Below are positions 1 to 9,400 of a stretch of DNA of 64,000 bases, piece after piece. The notes below the pieces were generated by a model. That model searched no databases, was not told where the DNA came from, and saw only the letters and a list, made by a program, of their open reading frames with translations. The stretch's first letter is position 1, and every line of letters begins with the position of its first letter. The stretch is from contig OX104112.1 of NCBI GenBank assembly GCA_944474755.1, positions 57,455,176-57,519,175 of the forward strand, read 5' to 3'. A program made the translations under genes and the position numbers. The stretch comes from Limnoperna fortunei (Eukaryota > Mollusca > Bivalvia > Mytilida > Modiolidae).

Positions 1-1064
1 TATACACAAAAAGTGTTTACATATGAACTGTGGTTAATAAGCTGCTAATAAATTGTAAGTATAAATTACTTTCACACTTTGTGCCCCAAGGAAATTAATT
101 ACCTGTTTATCGGATGCAAGATACCATACCTGGCTGCCGGTTAGATAAAGGTGATTTTTATTGTGGTGTCAACGAATATACGTGGAATGTAAATGACATA
201 AATGTATTACTTGTACATGTAATTACAAGCCTCTGATGTATGTGAGCACAGATTTCAATAGGTTGACAGTTATCAGTTACGGATAATTGAATGATTACAT
301 ATACCTATAATAAAAAAATATCCCACTGAGAAGCTTCCTGTACAGGTGAATGGTGTTAATTGGAAAAGGTACACGTGCAATTTAGTAATAATTACCATGG
401 GAAAATGTATTGTTTGTTCGGATACGACTTCCAAGGTATATTTTACCCACATGTTTTTGGATAAGCATTTTCCAAATTGCAGTCATAGGTTTAGTGGAAT
501 ATGTCGAAAATAAAATAGCTTAAGATTATTTCCTTTTTTAATTGGAATGTTTAAGAAAATTATTGCAACCCAGAAAGGAGCATCGTTTTATTGCAGTCAT
601 GTAGAGATGTATTAACACGTGATTTCAAGCCTATGAAGGAATGCTCCTCCCATCGTTAAGTTTTTCCCGCCACACCTATTGATTGGATTGTAATAGGTGT
701 GTTGCTTTTGATACACGGGGCCACCCACCTGTCAATTAAGTCAATCACATCAGGCGTTCAAAGGAATGAAAATAGACACTGAATACTCGCATTGTGCACG
801 TCCGATTGTTTTTGAATTTCTAGACAATTATATTATCTGTCAAATGAACAATTGTGTGAGCCCACAAAAAAAAACCGGAGCGTCACAATAACGAGGTCAA
901 AATATGTTGCAAAACATTGTTTTTATGGTTTTTAATGCATTGGAAATAAGTATTTTCTCACTGAAAGTTAGTGGTAAGCATATACTGCATATGCGAGTCA
1001 TACATGTAAATCGCGGTTACCCGCCCCTTTAAGGGAGGTAACACCACTTAATTCGCAATCGGCG
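1..1064. other. Non-coding flank left of the transposon
   Basis: I see no convincing gene here. The stretch is AT-rich with short open frames only. The longest Met-initiated one I noticed is 38 codons from 397, with a CxxC near its start, and I do not support it as a gene. It ends where the transposon target duplication begins. Confidence 0.5.
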
Positions 1065-1068
1065 AATT
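1065..1068. repeat. Candidate target-site duplication AATT, left copy
   Basis: AATT directly outside the left TIR matches AATT at 8472-8475 outside the right TIR. Beyond these four bases the flanks do not match as direct or inverted repeats. The motif is its own reverse complement, so a TIR extended by four bases is an equal alternative. Confidence 0.45.
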
Positions 1069-1372
1069 ACACAAAGTTCACTCACCTTGACTTTCAACTC
1101 GTTTTTTGTCGTTTCCGCGGCGTGTCACGTCTTTTCGGTGGCATACGTACTCTCCCAATGAATAAAATTAATAATCCATTGCACTATGTAATCACATATT
1201 TAATTTATAAACCATAAAATAGCTATAAACCTGTCAGTATTTGTCTGTTTTGAACTTACGATCACGGAAGTGAGACTGGTTATACTGGTCCTATGAACAA
1301 AACGTCATTTGTCAGAGGGCTTCCGAGTGGCGCTGAAATAGAGAGAACAGGTTAAACCCTGAGAATATCGGA
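1069..1372 (+). repeat. Left terminal inverted repeat
   Basis: This 304-bp arm pairs with 8168-8471 on the opposite strand. Similarity ends abruptly after the shared gagaatatcgga, just inside the helicase promoter region. On the minus strand, reading outward, the arm holds a short basic open frame and a strong GTGAGT splice-donor match at its outer edge; the right arm carries the same features. Confidence 0.9.
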
Positions 1373-1396
1373 AGTAGTCAATGTAAACAATCAACA

Positions 1397-3061
1397 ATGG
1401 ACGAAGACCAAGAACGTGCCTTTAATTGCATCATTTCTGGCCATAATTTGCTATTGACAGGCCAGGCGGGTACCGGGAAGTCCTTTGTTATTAAAGAAGC
1501 TGTGAAGTACTTGCGTCAAAAGAGAAATATAGTCGCCCTGACATGCTCAACAGGTCTAGCTACAACCGTCGCTGTTTACGATAATTTAGATGCATGTACG
1601 TTGCACAAGTGGTCAGGTATCGCAGACGGTCGATATTCCAATCATGAAATATTACACCTTATTCAAACAGATGAGCGATACGAAAATGTTAAAGAAAACA
1701 TCATGTCATGCAATTATCTCATCATTGATGAGATCTCCATGATCGGTGCAAAAACACTAGGACAGGTTGAATTTGTATGCAAAAATATAAGAGACAAAAA
1801 TGTGTTTTTCGGTGGAATAGTAGTAATTTTAAGTGGTGATTTTTTTCAGTTGCCCCCCGTTGAGAATAAACTTTATGGTGATTGGGGACATCTTTGCTTC
1901 ACATTACCATGGTTTAAAGATGCATTTTCACATCATGCAAACCTTAACATAATACATCGGCAAGACGAGCCACTTCTAGTGACGGCAGTTAACGAACTTG
2001 AAAGGGGAACACCCTCAAATGAAACTATTGCATTTATAAAATCCCTGAACAGGCCACTACCAGAGGAAACTTTAAACAAAACAATTCATTTATTCGCAAG
2101 AAATGCAAATGTTGATATTTTTAATTATGACAAAGTACAAAACCTGCCCTCGCAATTATATGTTCTTCAATCTGAAGATAAAGGCTCTCCTGACTTTTTA
2201 AAGAAAATTCTTGCACCGAAATATTTAGGAATTAAGATTGGGGCCCCTGTAATGTTATTGATGAATTTAAGCGACAAATTAGTTAATGGGCGTATTGGAA
2301 AAGTGTTTCAAGTTGATGCAAGTACTGAATCAATTTATGTTGAATTTGAAATAGGAAACCAAAAGGTAACAGTAAATGTGAAAAAACAATTGTTTACAAA
2401 GTTTGATCCTGTTGGGAAAATTATTTTAGCCCAGCGGCTACAATACCCTTTGAAACTAGCGTACGCAGTAACTATTCATAAGGCTCAAGGTATGACTCTA
2501 GATTCAGTTGTCGTTAACTGCAGCGATGCTATTACCCCAGGACAGATAGGGGTTGCAGTAGGTCGTGTTAGGACAACTGATGGACTCATGGTTACTAATT
2601 TTAGGACCTCATTAGTTAAACCCCATCAAGACTCTGTATATAAATTATATGAAAATTGTGCAATAGGTGAATTAAAACCAGATAACTCCTGTTGTACAAT
2701 CATAGCTTCCACAGATGAAAACAACAATTCGAATAAAAGTACCCCAGAAGACTTTACATGCAATTCAGATTCATCAACATTAAATTACTTTGATGAAAAG
2801 CTCACTCCATCTGAATTTTCTGACATTGAAGAAGAAATCTTTGATATAGTCGAAGAAATGGAAATGCCTGATGAGATTGTTGCAATATTTTCAATCACGG
2901 AATTTGAAAACACTCCTTTACAGGAAATACCCCATAAAATGAAAAAAGAAACTCTCACATTCTTGGTGCAGTTTCTGAAATGGCACCAAAATCAAATACA
3001 CAAAGTTTCTTCCATTGGACACAGTTGTTTCCCTGAAGACAAAACTCAATTTTCTGCTTAA
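1397..3061 (+). CDS. Transposon-borne PIF1-like DNA helicase
   Basis: This 554-residue frame is a superfamily 1B helicase of the PIF1 type, an ATP-driven 5'-3' DNA unwinding enzyme. Motifs visible in order are Walker A GQAGTGKS (residues 22-29), Walker B YLIIDEIS (about 107-114), motif III SGDFFQLPPV (about 146-155), the arm motif IIHRQ (about 185-189), and the C-terminal AVTIHKAQGMTLD (from about 357) and VAVGRVRT (about 386). All core motifs look intact. The last 120 or so residues are acidic and unrelated to the helicase fold. The chosen ATG follows the TIR by 24 bases. The frame ends in TAA, but the same frame stays open from the next codon into the PHD-finger frame, so this is probably the N-terminal part of one larger protein. 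It sits between the TIRs, so it belongs to the element and is not the host PIF1 gene. A role in excision, repair or replication of the element is inference. Confidence 0.9.
   Translation: MDEDQERAFNCIISGHNLLLTGQAGTGKSFVIKEAVKYLRQKRNIVALTCSTGLATTVAVYDNLDACTLHKWSGIADGRYSNHEILHLIQTDERYENVKENIMSCNYLIIDEISMIGAKTLGQVEFVCKNIRDKNVFFGGIVVILSGDFFQLPPVENKLYGDWGHLCFTLPWFKDAFSHHANLNIIHRQDEPLLVTAVNELERGTPSNETIAFIKSLNRPLPEETLNKTIHLFARNANVDIFNYDKVQNLPSQLYVLQSEDKGSPDFLKKILAPKYLGIKIGAPVMLLMNLSDKLVNGRIGKVFQVDASTESIYVEFEIGNQKVTVNVKKQLFTKFDPVGKIILAQRLQYPLKLAYAVTIHKAQGMTLDSVVVNCSDAITPGQIGVAVGRVRTTDGLMVTNFRTSLVKPHQDSVYKLYENCAIGELKPDNSCCTIIASTDENNNSNKSTPEDFTCNSDSSTLNYFDEKLTPSEFSDIEEEIFDIVEEMEMPDEIVAIFSITEFENTPLQEIPHKMKKETLTFLVQFLKWHQNQIHKVSSIGHSCFPEDKTQFSA
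3059..3061 (+). other. Single in-frame TAA between helicase and PHD-finger frames
   Basis: The frame that starts at 1397 would run unbroken to 4852 except for this one stop. Codons 3062-3184, between the stop and the annotated second frame, contain no other stop and no ATG in frame. Either the stop is suppressed, or it is a recent nonsense change in this copy, or the second protein begins at a later internal start. Confidence 0.85.
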
Positions 3062-4852
3062 GATTTTAACAAGTTTTATACAGACTTAAACGAGTATCTC
3101 CAATCATCAGAATTTAGGAATGAAACAAAAACTATCAGTTTAAAATATAAAACTGTTGAAAGTGAAGCAGCATTTCAGATATTAGTGACAATAGCTTTTA
3201 ACATACAAAAAAGTATTATAATTGACATTGATAATCGCATTGACAAAGAAACAGATCATGTTTTAAGCAGAATCTCTTTAGATAAAGAACTGAATGCCTC
3301 TGCCAGAGATAAAATTAGATATATTGGGGGCTATGTTGTGGCTAAACTCAAATATAGAAATTCTAAACTGATACGTAACAGCTTGTTTGCACCCGGAAAA
3401 GAAGTTGCTGTTAAAAAGTTAAGGAGTAAAGGAGACATCTATGATAAGATGTGTATATCCTATGCAGATATAAAAGAAAGCACTCTGGATATTGAAAGCC
3501 TAGAGGAAACTAAAAGAAAACAAAATAAAAATGAAAGTTTAGTAAATATCACAGATGAATGTTTCAGTTTTTTCATAAATTTGGAAGAAAACAGCCGTAA
3601 ACTTCTAACCTATGAAACATTAGCTGAACAACTGAGTGAAATGTACAATTTTGTAGAAAACATCTTTATTAACGATGAAACAAATGTGAACAATATCAGA
3701 ATAATTTTAAGTTTATTCTGCGGAGAACACGGAATAGACGAGTCCTGTACTGACGATATAACATTTTGCAATTGTGAATTATGCATAAAATTGAAAGAAA
3801 TATTTAATGAGATGGTATCACTTTTTTTGAAAGTTTCAGTCTGTCAATTTAGGAGAGATTTGTTGGGTGCACTTTCTGTGGAAAAGAGTAAAGCATTGAG
3901 GAAAAGGGTCTTGGATAAGCATCAATCTAAAACCAAACAATTGGACATGAAATTCTTGCAGTTGGACAAATCAGAAAACAAACAATCATTTCATCTGAGA
4001 CTGAAAAGTGAGTTACTAGATAACACATCAACATTAGAGAAATTTAAAAAAGCAGACCTTATTATTCTCTCCAATGCATACTTACTACCGATGAAAAAAA
4101 GTATAAAAAAATCTGAAATCATAGAGAAACTAAAACAAAAAATATCTGCTTGTGATTCCATTCCCAACCCAGAAGAGTTAATGAATGTAAGTAGTTTATA
4201 TAAAGCTGACAGTGTAAATACAGGTCAGGATTCTGCAGCTGAAAACCGTCGTCAAGATAGTAATATTTCCCTAGAAATGACAGATTTTGAACAATTACAG
4301 GAGGCTAATGATATATTGGCTGCTGTTCAATCACAACCAAGTACATCTGAGAATCAACCAAAACCAAGTACATCTGGCATGTATGGTACTCAACAACAAC
4401 ATGCTTTGACAACTAACTCAGAACCAACAGAAGATGTCAATTTGGAAAAAAATGAAACTGGCAATTTAACTGCAGCATCATCTGTGTCAAGTACTGCTCT
4501 CTATGTTCCTACAAGTAGTAAAACTTCATCAAATGAACAATCAGAAGTCACTTTACCAGAAGTAAGTGTGTCAAATAAAGGTCCAAAGAAAAAACCTGGA
4601 AAAGGAAAATCAAAAGGAAAAGGGAAGCGTAAAAGGAAAGGGAAAAGAAAAAAGCAGGTGCAGGAAACAGAAAGTGAAGATAACTGTGGAATTTGTAACA
4701 AAGTATATACGGATGGTGAACAATGGATCTGTTGTGATCGATGTGGTGTTTGGTATCATAGAGGGTGCGTCAGATTAGAGGATGATGATCAATGGATAAA
4801 ATTTACATCTGAAGATGATCCTGAAGAATACTTGTGTCCTTTGTGTGAATAA
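3062..4852 (+). CDS. Transposon-borne protein with basic linker and C-terminal PHD finger
   Basis: The open frame runs without a stop from 3062. There is no early in-frame ATG (3185 is GTG), so its own start is uncertain and fusion to the helicase is the simplest reading. Counting from 3185, an early segment IRYIGGYVVAKLKYRN resembles a conserved stretch seen near the C-terminus of several P/THAP-type transposase proteins. Next comes a low-complexity Ser/Thr/Gln region, then a strongly basic Lys/Gly-rich run at about residues 463-487. A PHD zinc finger closes the protein (about 501-555), with the C4HC3 order CGIC, CCDRC, WYHRGC and CPLC. PHD fingers commonly read the histone H3 tail, which would let the element sense chromatin. 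That role is inferred, and no histone-binding residues were tested. Reading in the -1 or +1 frames over the basic run gives only shadow frames. Confidence 0.75.
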   Translation, partial: DFNKFYTDLNEYLQSSEFRNETKTISLKYKTVESEAAFQILVTIAFNIQKSIIIDIDNRIDKETDHVLSRISLDKELNASARDKIRYIGGYVVAKLKYRNSKLIRNSLFAPGKEVAVKKLRSKGDIYDKMCISYADIKESTLDIESLEETKRKQNKNESLVNITDECFSFFINLEENSRKLLTYETLAEQLSEMYNFVENIFINDETNVNNIRIILSLFCGEHGIDESCTDDITFCNCELCIKLKEIFNEMVSLFLKVSVCQFRRDLLGALSVEKSKALRKRVLDKHQSKTKQLDMKFLQLDKSENKQSFHLRLKSELLDNTSTLEKFKKADLIILSNAYLLPMKKSIKKSEIIEKLKQKISACDSIPNPEELMNVSSLYKADSVNTGQDSAAENRRQDSNISLEMTDFEQLQEANDILAAVQSQPSTSENQPKPSTSGMYGTQQQHALTTNSEPTEDVNLEKNETGNLTAASSVSSTALYVPTSSKTSSNEQSEVTLPEVSVSNKGPKKKPGKGKSKGKGKRKRKGKRKKQVQETESEDNCGICNKVYTDGEQWICCDRCGVWYHRGCVRLEDDDQWIKFTSEDDPEEYLCPLCE

Positions 4853-4889
4853 TCAGCATTATGTCCGAAAAATGAATTTTAATCTGTAG

Positions 4890-7613
4890 TTATCTGCAAA
4901 TCAAATTGACATATGTTTTAAAATGAATATCGTACCTGCTAAACTGTGTTTTACTGAATGGCTCCGCTCCTTGTGCAGCTCCTCCAACATTTGACTTCCT
5001 GGAGATGGATGCTTGACCAAGAATAACAGCATTCATTGTATTGCAGTAACTGAGGTAAGTTGGATTATTGTTGTTGCCATTGTATAGCCCTCTCTGCTGG
5101 CAAAAGACATTTTCAATTATATCAGAATTCACTCTGTTGGGGACAATTGAAGCTGAGTTATCTTTCAACTTGTCTTTACACATTTCGTCAAATCCAATTA
5201 ATAACGAAGAAATATCAGAACGAGTTTGGTGTGAAATCAAATTATTTTCTTTGTCCTTAATTTCTGAGTTTGAACATATATCTGTTTCCCATTCCCTAAA
5301 CCATTGTAACACATTTTGATTCTGTTCTAATCTTATATCTCCAATATCGTGTATTGGACGGTTATCTCTAAAGATATTAACTAAAACACTTGTTTGTTCA
5401 AGTAATTCAATTGTAGCAGTAAGTTCATCTTTTTTTTCACCAAAGCTTTCTGCATAAAGTTTCATCAGATGCAACATTTCAGTGTTTAGTACATCCTCAG
5501 CTAGTGCGTTCCTCATTTTAGATTCACTACTGAGGTGAAAATGCTCATGAGTAAGCTTGTGATGCACAGGGAATGGATTGTTTGAAATGTCCCATAAATA
5601 TGCATTTTTGAGATGTTCCCAATAGATGTAGTGTCCTTTATGGAAAAGATGTTTTTTATAGGTATCCTGTTTGCCACTCTTAGAAATGTTATTTCTAATT
5701 TTTTTCATTACATGAGAATAGTCCATTATTACATAGATATTCTGTGATGACATTGAAAAAATATTTTTGACCTTCATAGTTTTAACTGTACTTGATTTGA
5801 AATCTCCAAGTAATATTTTTCCAAGATCACGATTAGTCTGCGCACCATCCAAACTTACATATCGTATAATGAACCCAAATGCCATTAAAAGATTCACAAT
5901 TTTCCAGAATAATAAACAAAGTTCTGCTGCAGTTGCAGCTGTTGTAGGGAAATGGAAAAGAGGAAACCTGAATCCAGTAAAACCTAAGAAAACAAATTGC
6001 AATACATGAGTTGCTAGTTTAACCTCTCTTTTCCCAGTGTGAATGCTGTTCATTAATTTAGATTCATCAAGAACTTCAGTAAATCCTATTAAATAACTCT
6101 TCCCATTTTTACTATGAAATTGTAAATCACTTTGTATTGACATTTCATCTAATATCAAGCCTCCTTCATATCCCTGTGAACACAAATTTCTGTGCAAAGC
6201 TTCATGTTTCATCCAGTGGATCAACTCTTTATTAAAGCCTGCAGTTTGTTGAAATTTATTTTTGTAAATTTGAAGAGTTTTTTGAGAGGGTAACAATACA
6301 AATCCACTATCCCTTAAGTCTGAGTAACACTTTGGACTTCGACACCAAAGAGTGAGACAGAGCCTGATAACATTAGGATTCCATCTTCTTCCATTTGGAT
6401 GAGATGAAACTGCCTGTTTCTGAGCAACTAAAAATTCAAGAATTTTTGGCGGACACTCTTTGCCAATTTCATTAATTATTTTGTCCAAATCATTACTGTC
6501 TGAATCGCTTAACTCTATTGTGTCATTACTTGGACCGGGTGATTCTGAGACGGGCAAATTCAGTGTAAGATTTTGAGTCTCTGTTTTTCCTTTTAGTTTA
6601 CTATTTTGGGGGATTTTAATTCTAGAGTAGCCATGATCAATGTGACCTTCTTTTTCAAGTATTTTTTTAGACTTATTGGCACAAAGATTGTCTTTAATTA
6701 CATATGTGTGCTCTGAAAAAACCTTTGATGGGAGTATTGTTGCTTTATTCCCATTGTCACAAGTATTTGAGATGTCTTGAAAAGGTTTCCTTACAAAAGC
6801 ATTATCATCTTGTCCATTTTCTTTTGATTTCAGTAAGCCTTTGCATGCAGAACATATTTTGGAACTGTTGTGATTCCTGAAGTTTAAGATGCGACTACAT
6901 TTGGTAGACCTATAAACAGATTTGGTAGAATTTTCATCATGTAGAATGGTAAATATTTCTTTTAATACATTATCTTTATTTTCATTAAGGTCAATATTAG
7001 GTATGCCATGACAGATCTTAAAATTCCTGACTGCATCCAATATTCCTAAAATATTGTTCCTTTCAAGGACATAATTGTTATTCATTCCAAATGTATCAGG
7101 CTGTATATTTTGTATTGCACAAATATTAAAAAAGTAGGCAGAATCATTTTTAAAAACCACTTCAATGATTACTCTATTGTGATTTATTGTGAAGTTTGAG
7201 ATATGCCCAAGTGTAATGCTGCAGTCTGTATTCTTGATCACAAAGAAATCAGCAGAGAGTTGTGGAATGCTACCGAATTGAAAAGTAGTCTTTGCTTGTT
7301 CTGAATCTGTTTTTCGCCAAGAGATTCCTTGATACACAACACAAATTGATGTCCAATCGCTCTTGTTTCTTCTCCTTTTTGAATTGATACCTGGGAATAT
7401 TTTTTTGACAGCTCTACCTATTGCATGTTTGTCCATACTAGAGTTTTTATTTATTTCAGTTGAAATTTCATCCATTGTTAAATCTTTTTCCGGGTTAACC
7501 ATAATATTCTGTTGCAGCCTAAAAGGAATATACAGCCAAATAAGTTTGATGTTAACTGTTTTGTTGGTACAGAAATTATTGCTGCAAAAATGTCTATGGA
7601 ACAAATGCACCAA
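4890..7613 (-). CDS. P-element/THAP9-like transposase with RFX-like N-terminus
   Basis: This 907-residue frame is the probable transposase. The RNase H-type catalytic core shows a GGLILDEMSIQ motif (Asp near residue 488), SLDGAQTNR (Asp near 589) and SDIIENVFCQQRG (Glu near 834). This matches the D, D, E order of P-superfamily transposases, including the ENxF box and the downstream NNNNPT motif typical of the RNase H C-terminal part. The classic N-terminal THAP zinc finger is not visible. In its place residues about 44-95 (GRAVKKIFPGINSKRRR, then VVYQGISWR) resemble an RFX-type winged helix. A CSACKG motif lies near residue 258. The first ATG is at 7613, but a good minus-strand splice acceptor (cttttag) at about 7519 sits just before M38, so M38 (7502) or an upstream exon may be the real start. 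It converges on the PHD-finger frame with a gap of 37 bases. The reading frame is intact, so this copy may be active or recently active. Confidence 0.82.
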   Translation of the reverse strand: MVHLFHRHFCSNNFCTNKTVNIKLIWLYIPFRLQQNIMVNPEKDLTMDEISTEINKNSSMDKHAIGRAVKKIFPGINSKRRRNKSDWTSICVVYQGISWRKTDSEQAKTTFQFGSIPQLSADFFVIKNTDCSITLGHISNFTINHNRVIIEVVFKNDSAYFFNICAIQNIQPDTFGMNNNYVLERNNILGILDAVRNFKICHGIPNIDLNENKDNVLKEIFTILHDENSTKSVYRSTKCSRILNFRNHNSSKICSACKGLLKSKENGQDDNAFVRKPFQDISNTCDNGNKATILPSKVFSEHTYVIKDNLCANKSKKILEKEGHIDHGYSRIKIPQNSKLKGKTETQNLTLNLPVSESPGPSNDTIELSDSDSNDLDKIINEIGKECPPKILEFLVAQKQAVSSHPNGRRWNPNVIRLCLTLWCRSPKCYSDLRDSGFVLLPSQKTLQIYKNKFQQTAGFNKELIHWMKHEALHRNLCSQGYEGGLILDEMSIQSDLQFHSKNGKSYLIGFTEVLDESKLMNSIHTGKREVKLATHVLQFVFLGFTGFRFPLFHFPTTAATAAELCLLFWKIVNLLMAFGFIIRYVSLDGAQTNRDLGKILLGDFKSSTVKTMKVKNIFSMSSQNIYVIMDYSHVMKKIRNNISKSGKQDTYKKHLFHKGHYIYWEHLKNAYLWDISNNPFPVHHKLTHEHFHLSSESKMRNALAEDVLNTEMLHLMKLYAESFGEKKDELTATIELLEQTSVLVNIFRDNRPIHDIGDIRLEQNQNVLQWFREWETDICSNSEIKDKENNLISHQTRSDISSLLIGFDEMCKDKLKDNSASIVPNRVNSDIIENVFCQQRGLYNGNNNNPTYLSYCNTMNAVILGQASISRKSNVGGAAQGAEPFSKTQFSRYDIHFKTYVNLICR

Positions 7614-8167
7614 TTGAAAATAAAATGCATAGTAAATCTTAACTATTTAAAGATATCATATTCAGGTTTACATATACTCCAAACTCATATCCAGTTAATT
7701 CATTTTTGCCAAATGACATCATTGCCATCTCCATGTTTTTTTCCAGGAGAGATCATACAGTATATATATATGTGTGTGTGTATATTTGGGGGGTGGGGGG
7801 GATGACAAATGGTCAATTTGTATTGTATGCTGTTGCATATTGTATTATTAATGAAAACCACTTATATCTTCAGGTAGCCTAATGTTACATGTATGATGAG
7901 TTATAATTTTTTTCCTATTCACCAATTTAACATTTGAAATTAAAAATGCACCCCACCAAAGTCCTACATGTAACTCTCCAAAACTTTAAAATTATATTGT
8001 CTGTGTCTTTCTGCAATATGATTAATGGTGCTATCATTTGTATGTTAATTATTTACCATGATACTATGTTTGTTTTGTTCACTACATCCATTTGCATCTT
8101 CTTTTCTTCAGTATTTTCCATTTTCAAACTTCTTTCCAGTTTATATTTTCCGCCAAATATTGAGCCG
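7614..8167. other. Internal non-coding segment of the transposon
   Basis: This lies between the transposase 5' end and the right TIR. It holds a short TA/TG microsatellite (about 7758-7782) and a G-run (about 7787-7801). No THAP-encoding exon could be seen on the minus strand. It is the likely 5' UTR and promoter region of the transposase, which is inference. Confidence 0.5.
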
Positions 8168-8471
8168 TCCGATATTCTCAGGGTTTAACCTGTTCTCTCT
8201 ATTTCAGCGCCACTCGGAAGCCCTCTGACAAATGACGTTTTGTTCATGGGACCAGTATAACCAGTCTCACTTCCGTGATCGTAAGTTCAAAACAGACAAA
8301 TACTGACAGGTTTATAGCTATTTTATGGTTTATAAATTAAATATGTGATTACATAGTGCAATGGATTATTAATTTTATTCATTGGGAGAGTACGTATGCC
8401 ACCGAAAAGACGTGACACGCCGCGGAAACGACAAAAAACGAGTTGAAAGTCAAGGTGAGTGAACTTTGTGT
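8168..8471 (-). repeat. Right terminal inverted repeat
   Basis: Reverse complement of 1069-1372 with about one mismatch. Reading outward on the plus strand it has an ATG at 8396, a 16-codon basic frame ending in TGA, then GTCAAGGTGAGTG (about 8449-8461), a near-perfect splice donor facing the flanking host DNA. Confidence 0.9.
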
Positions 8472-8475
8472 AATT
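8472..8475. repeat. Candidate target-site duplication AATT, right copy
   Basis: Pairs with 1065-1068. See the left copy for the caveat about palindromy. Confidence 0.45.
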
Positions 8476-9358
8476 TGCATAACAAAGAAAATGGCGGAGA
8501 GTTTCTCGCCTTGTGGTTTTTTAGTGTAGAGGGGAAATATCAGAAATGGTAAAAACGTTGAAAAAATGGGTCATACATGCGCATATTGTTATTTTATGAG
8601 GCAAATAAGGGTTCTACATAAAAATATACCAGCATTAATGAAAAAAGCCGAGATTTCACAATTTGTACCCAAGCGCCTGTGGGTACGGCTGGTGAAATGG
8701 GCTGGTGTAGCTTCGATTTGCACGAATGAAACTCCACAAATAAAAACCACATTGTGATTTTAATCGTATGTACCTGTTGCAACGTTGTTTATTCAGTAGA
8801 TTCCATATTTGTAAGAAAATTTGCTTCGATTTGGTTTGTTTGCATCTCCGGTAACAATCTTGTTGACGTATTGTAATACATTTGGTACACTTTGGCGTCG
8901 AATGGAAAATCCCGATTTGCCGATGTTCCGAATGTATACCCTATGATTGGCCAAGCTCGATTTTGATTGGCTAACAAAAAATCTATGCATATGACCCCTG
9001 ACGTGACCTGTAATGGGATGTTGTTAGATCTACACGCAGCGACCATAGCAAAAAGGGGGGAGCAAGTGAAAGATATAATTTTAATTAGATTACCTGTTTT
9101 TCTTTTTTCTTTTTTTTTTTTTGTTGTTACATTGTAAGTATAAACATTGACATGTGTTCTTCATATTTCTTTTGAGTTTAGCTAGTTTAAAATACAACCT
9201 TTACTTGAATATATTAGGACCATACATTTACAGGTATGTACAAACTTAAAGCTATAAAATACCACATTATCATATTTCTATATGTCAGATTGATGCCTCA
9301 TTTCAACGCATTTATGCATCCTAATAAGGAAAAAATTTAAATGCCGATTACGTAACTG

Positions 9359-9400
9359 TAAATTTTCAAATATATATTTTTAGCCGAATAAATGGAAATT
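9359..9400 (+). repeat. 42-bp direct repeat, copy 1
   Basis: Identical to 10062-10103 and offset by 703 bp. The flanking sequence is only loosely similar. It may be the edges of an old duplicated insertion. No coding content. Confidence 0.8.

Larger units (their letters stand above)
1069..8471. mobile_element. 7.4 kb TIR DNA transposon with helicase, PHD-finger and P-like transposase genes
   Basis: The element is bounded by inverted repeats of about 304 bp at 1069-1372 and 8168-8471. Both ends read ACACAAAGTTCACTCACC inward. The only difference I found between the arms is one base (ctatgaac against ccatgaac when read in the same sense), which points to a recent insertion or ongoing homogenisation. 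Both ends are flanked by AATT (1065-1068 and 8472-8475), a candidate 4-bp target duplication. Because AATT is palindromic it could instead be part of the TIR. Inside are a PIF1-like helicase frame and a PHD-finger frame on the plus strand, and a P-superfamily transposase on the minus strand, converging near 4850-4890. P elements usually make 8-bp duplications, so the AATT reading, if right, is unusual. Placement in the P superfamily rests on the transposase motifs; an exact family cannot be named from this sequence alone. Confidence 0.88.

Noticed and set aside
397..513. 38-codon frame beginning MGKCIVCSD with a CxxC pair
   Set aside because: Too short, no homologue recalled, no supporting splice exon or promoter. 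A Cys pair in 38 codons is weak evidence.
4501..4778. Frames on both strands over the Lys-rich run of the PHD protein
   Set aside because: By-products of the AAA/GGA-rich coding sequence; the main frame explains the region.
5060..6009. Plus-strand frames opposite the transposase
   Set aside because: Shadows of the minus-strand transposase gene without motifs of their own.
8396..8446. 16-codon basic peptide in the TIR as a gene
   Set aside because: Very short and duplicated in both TIRs. Kept only as part of the outward exon idea.
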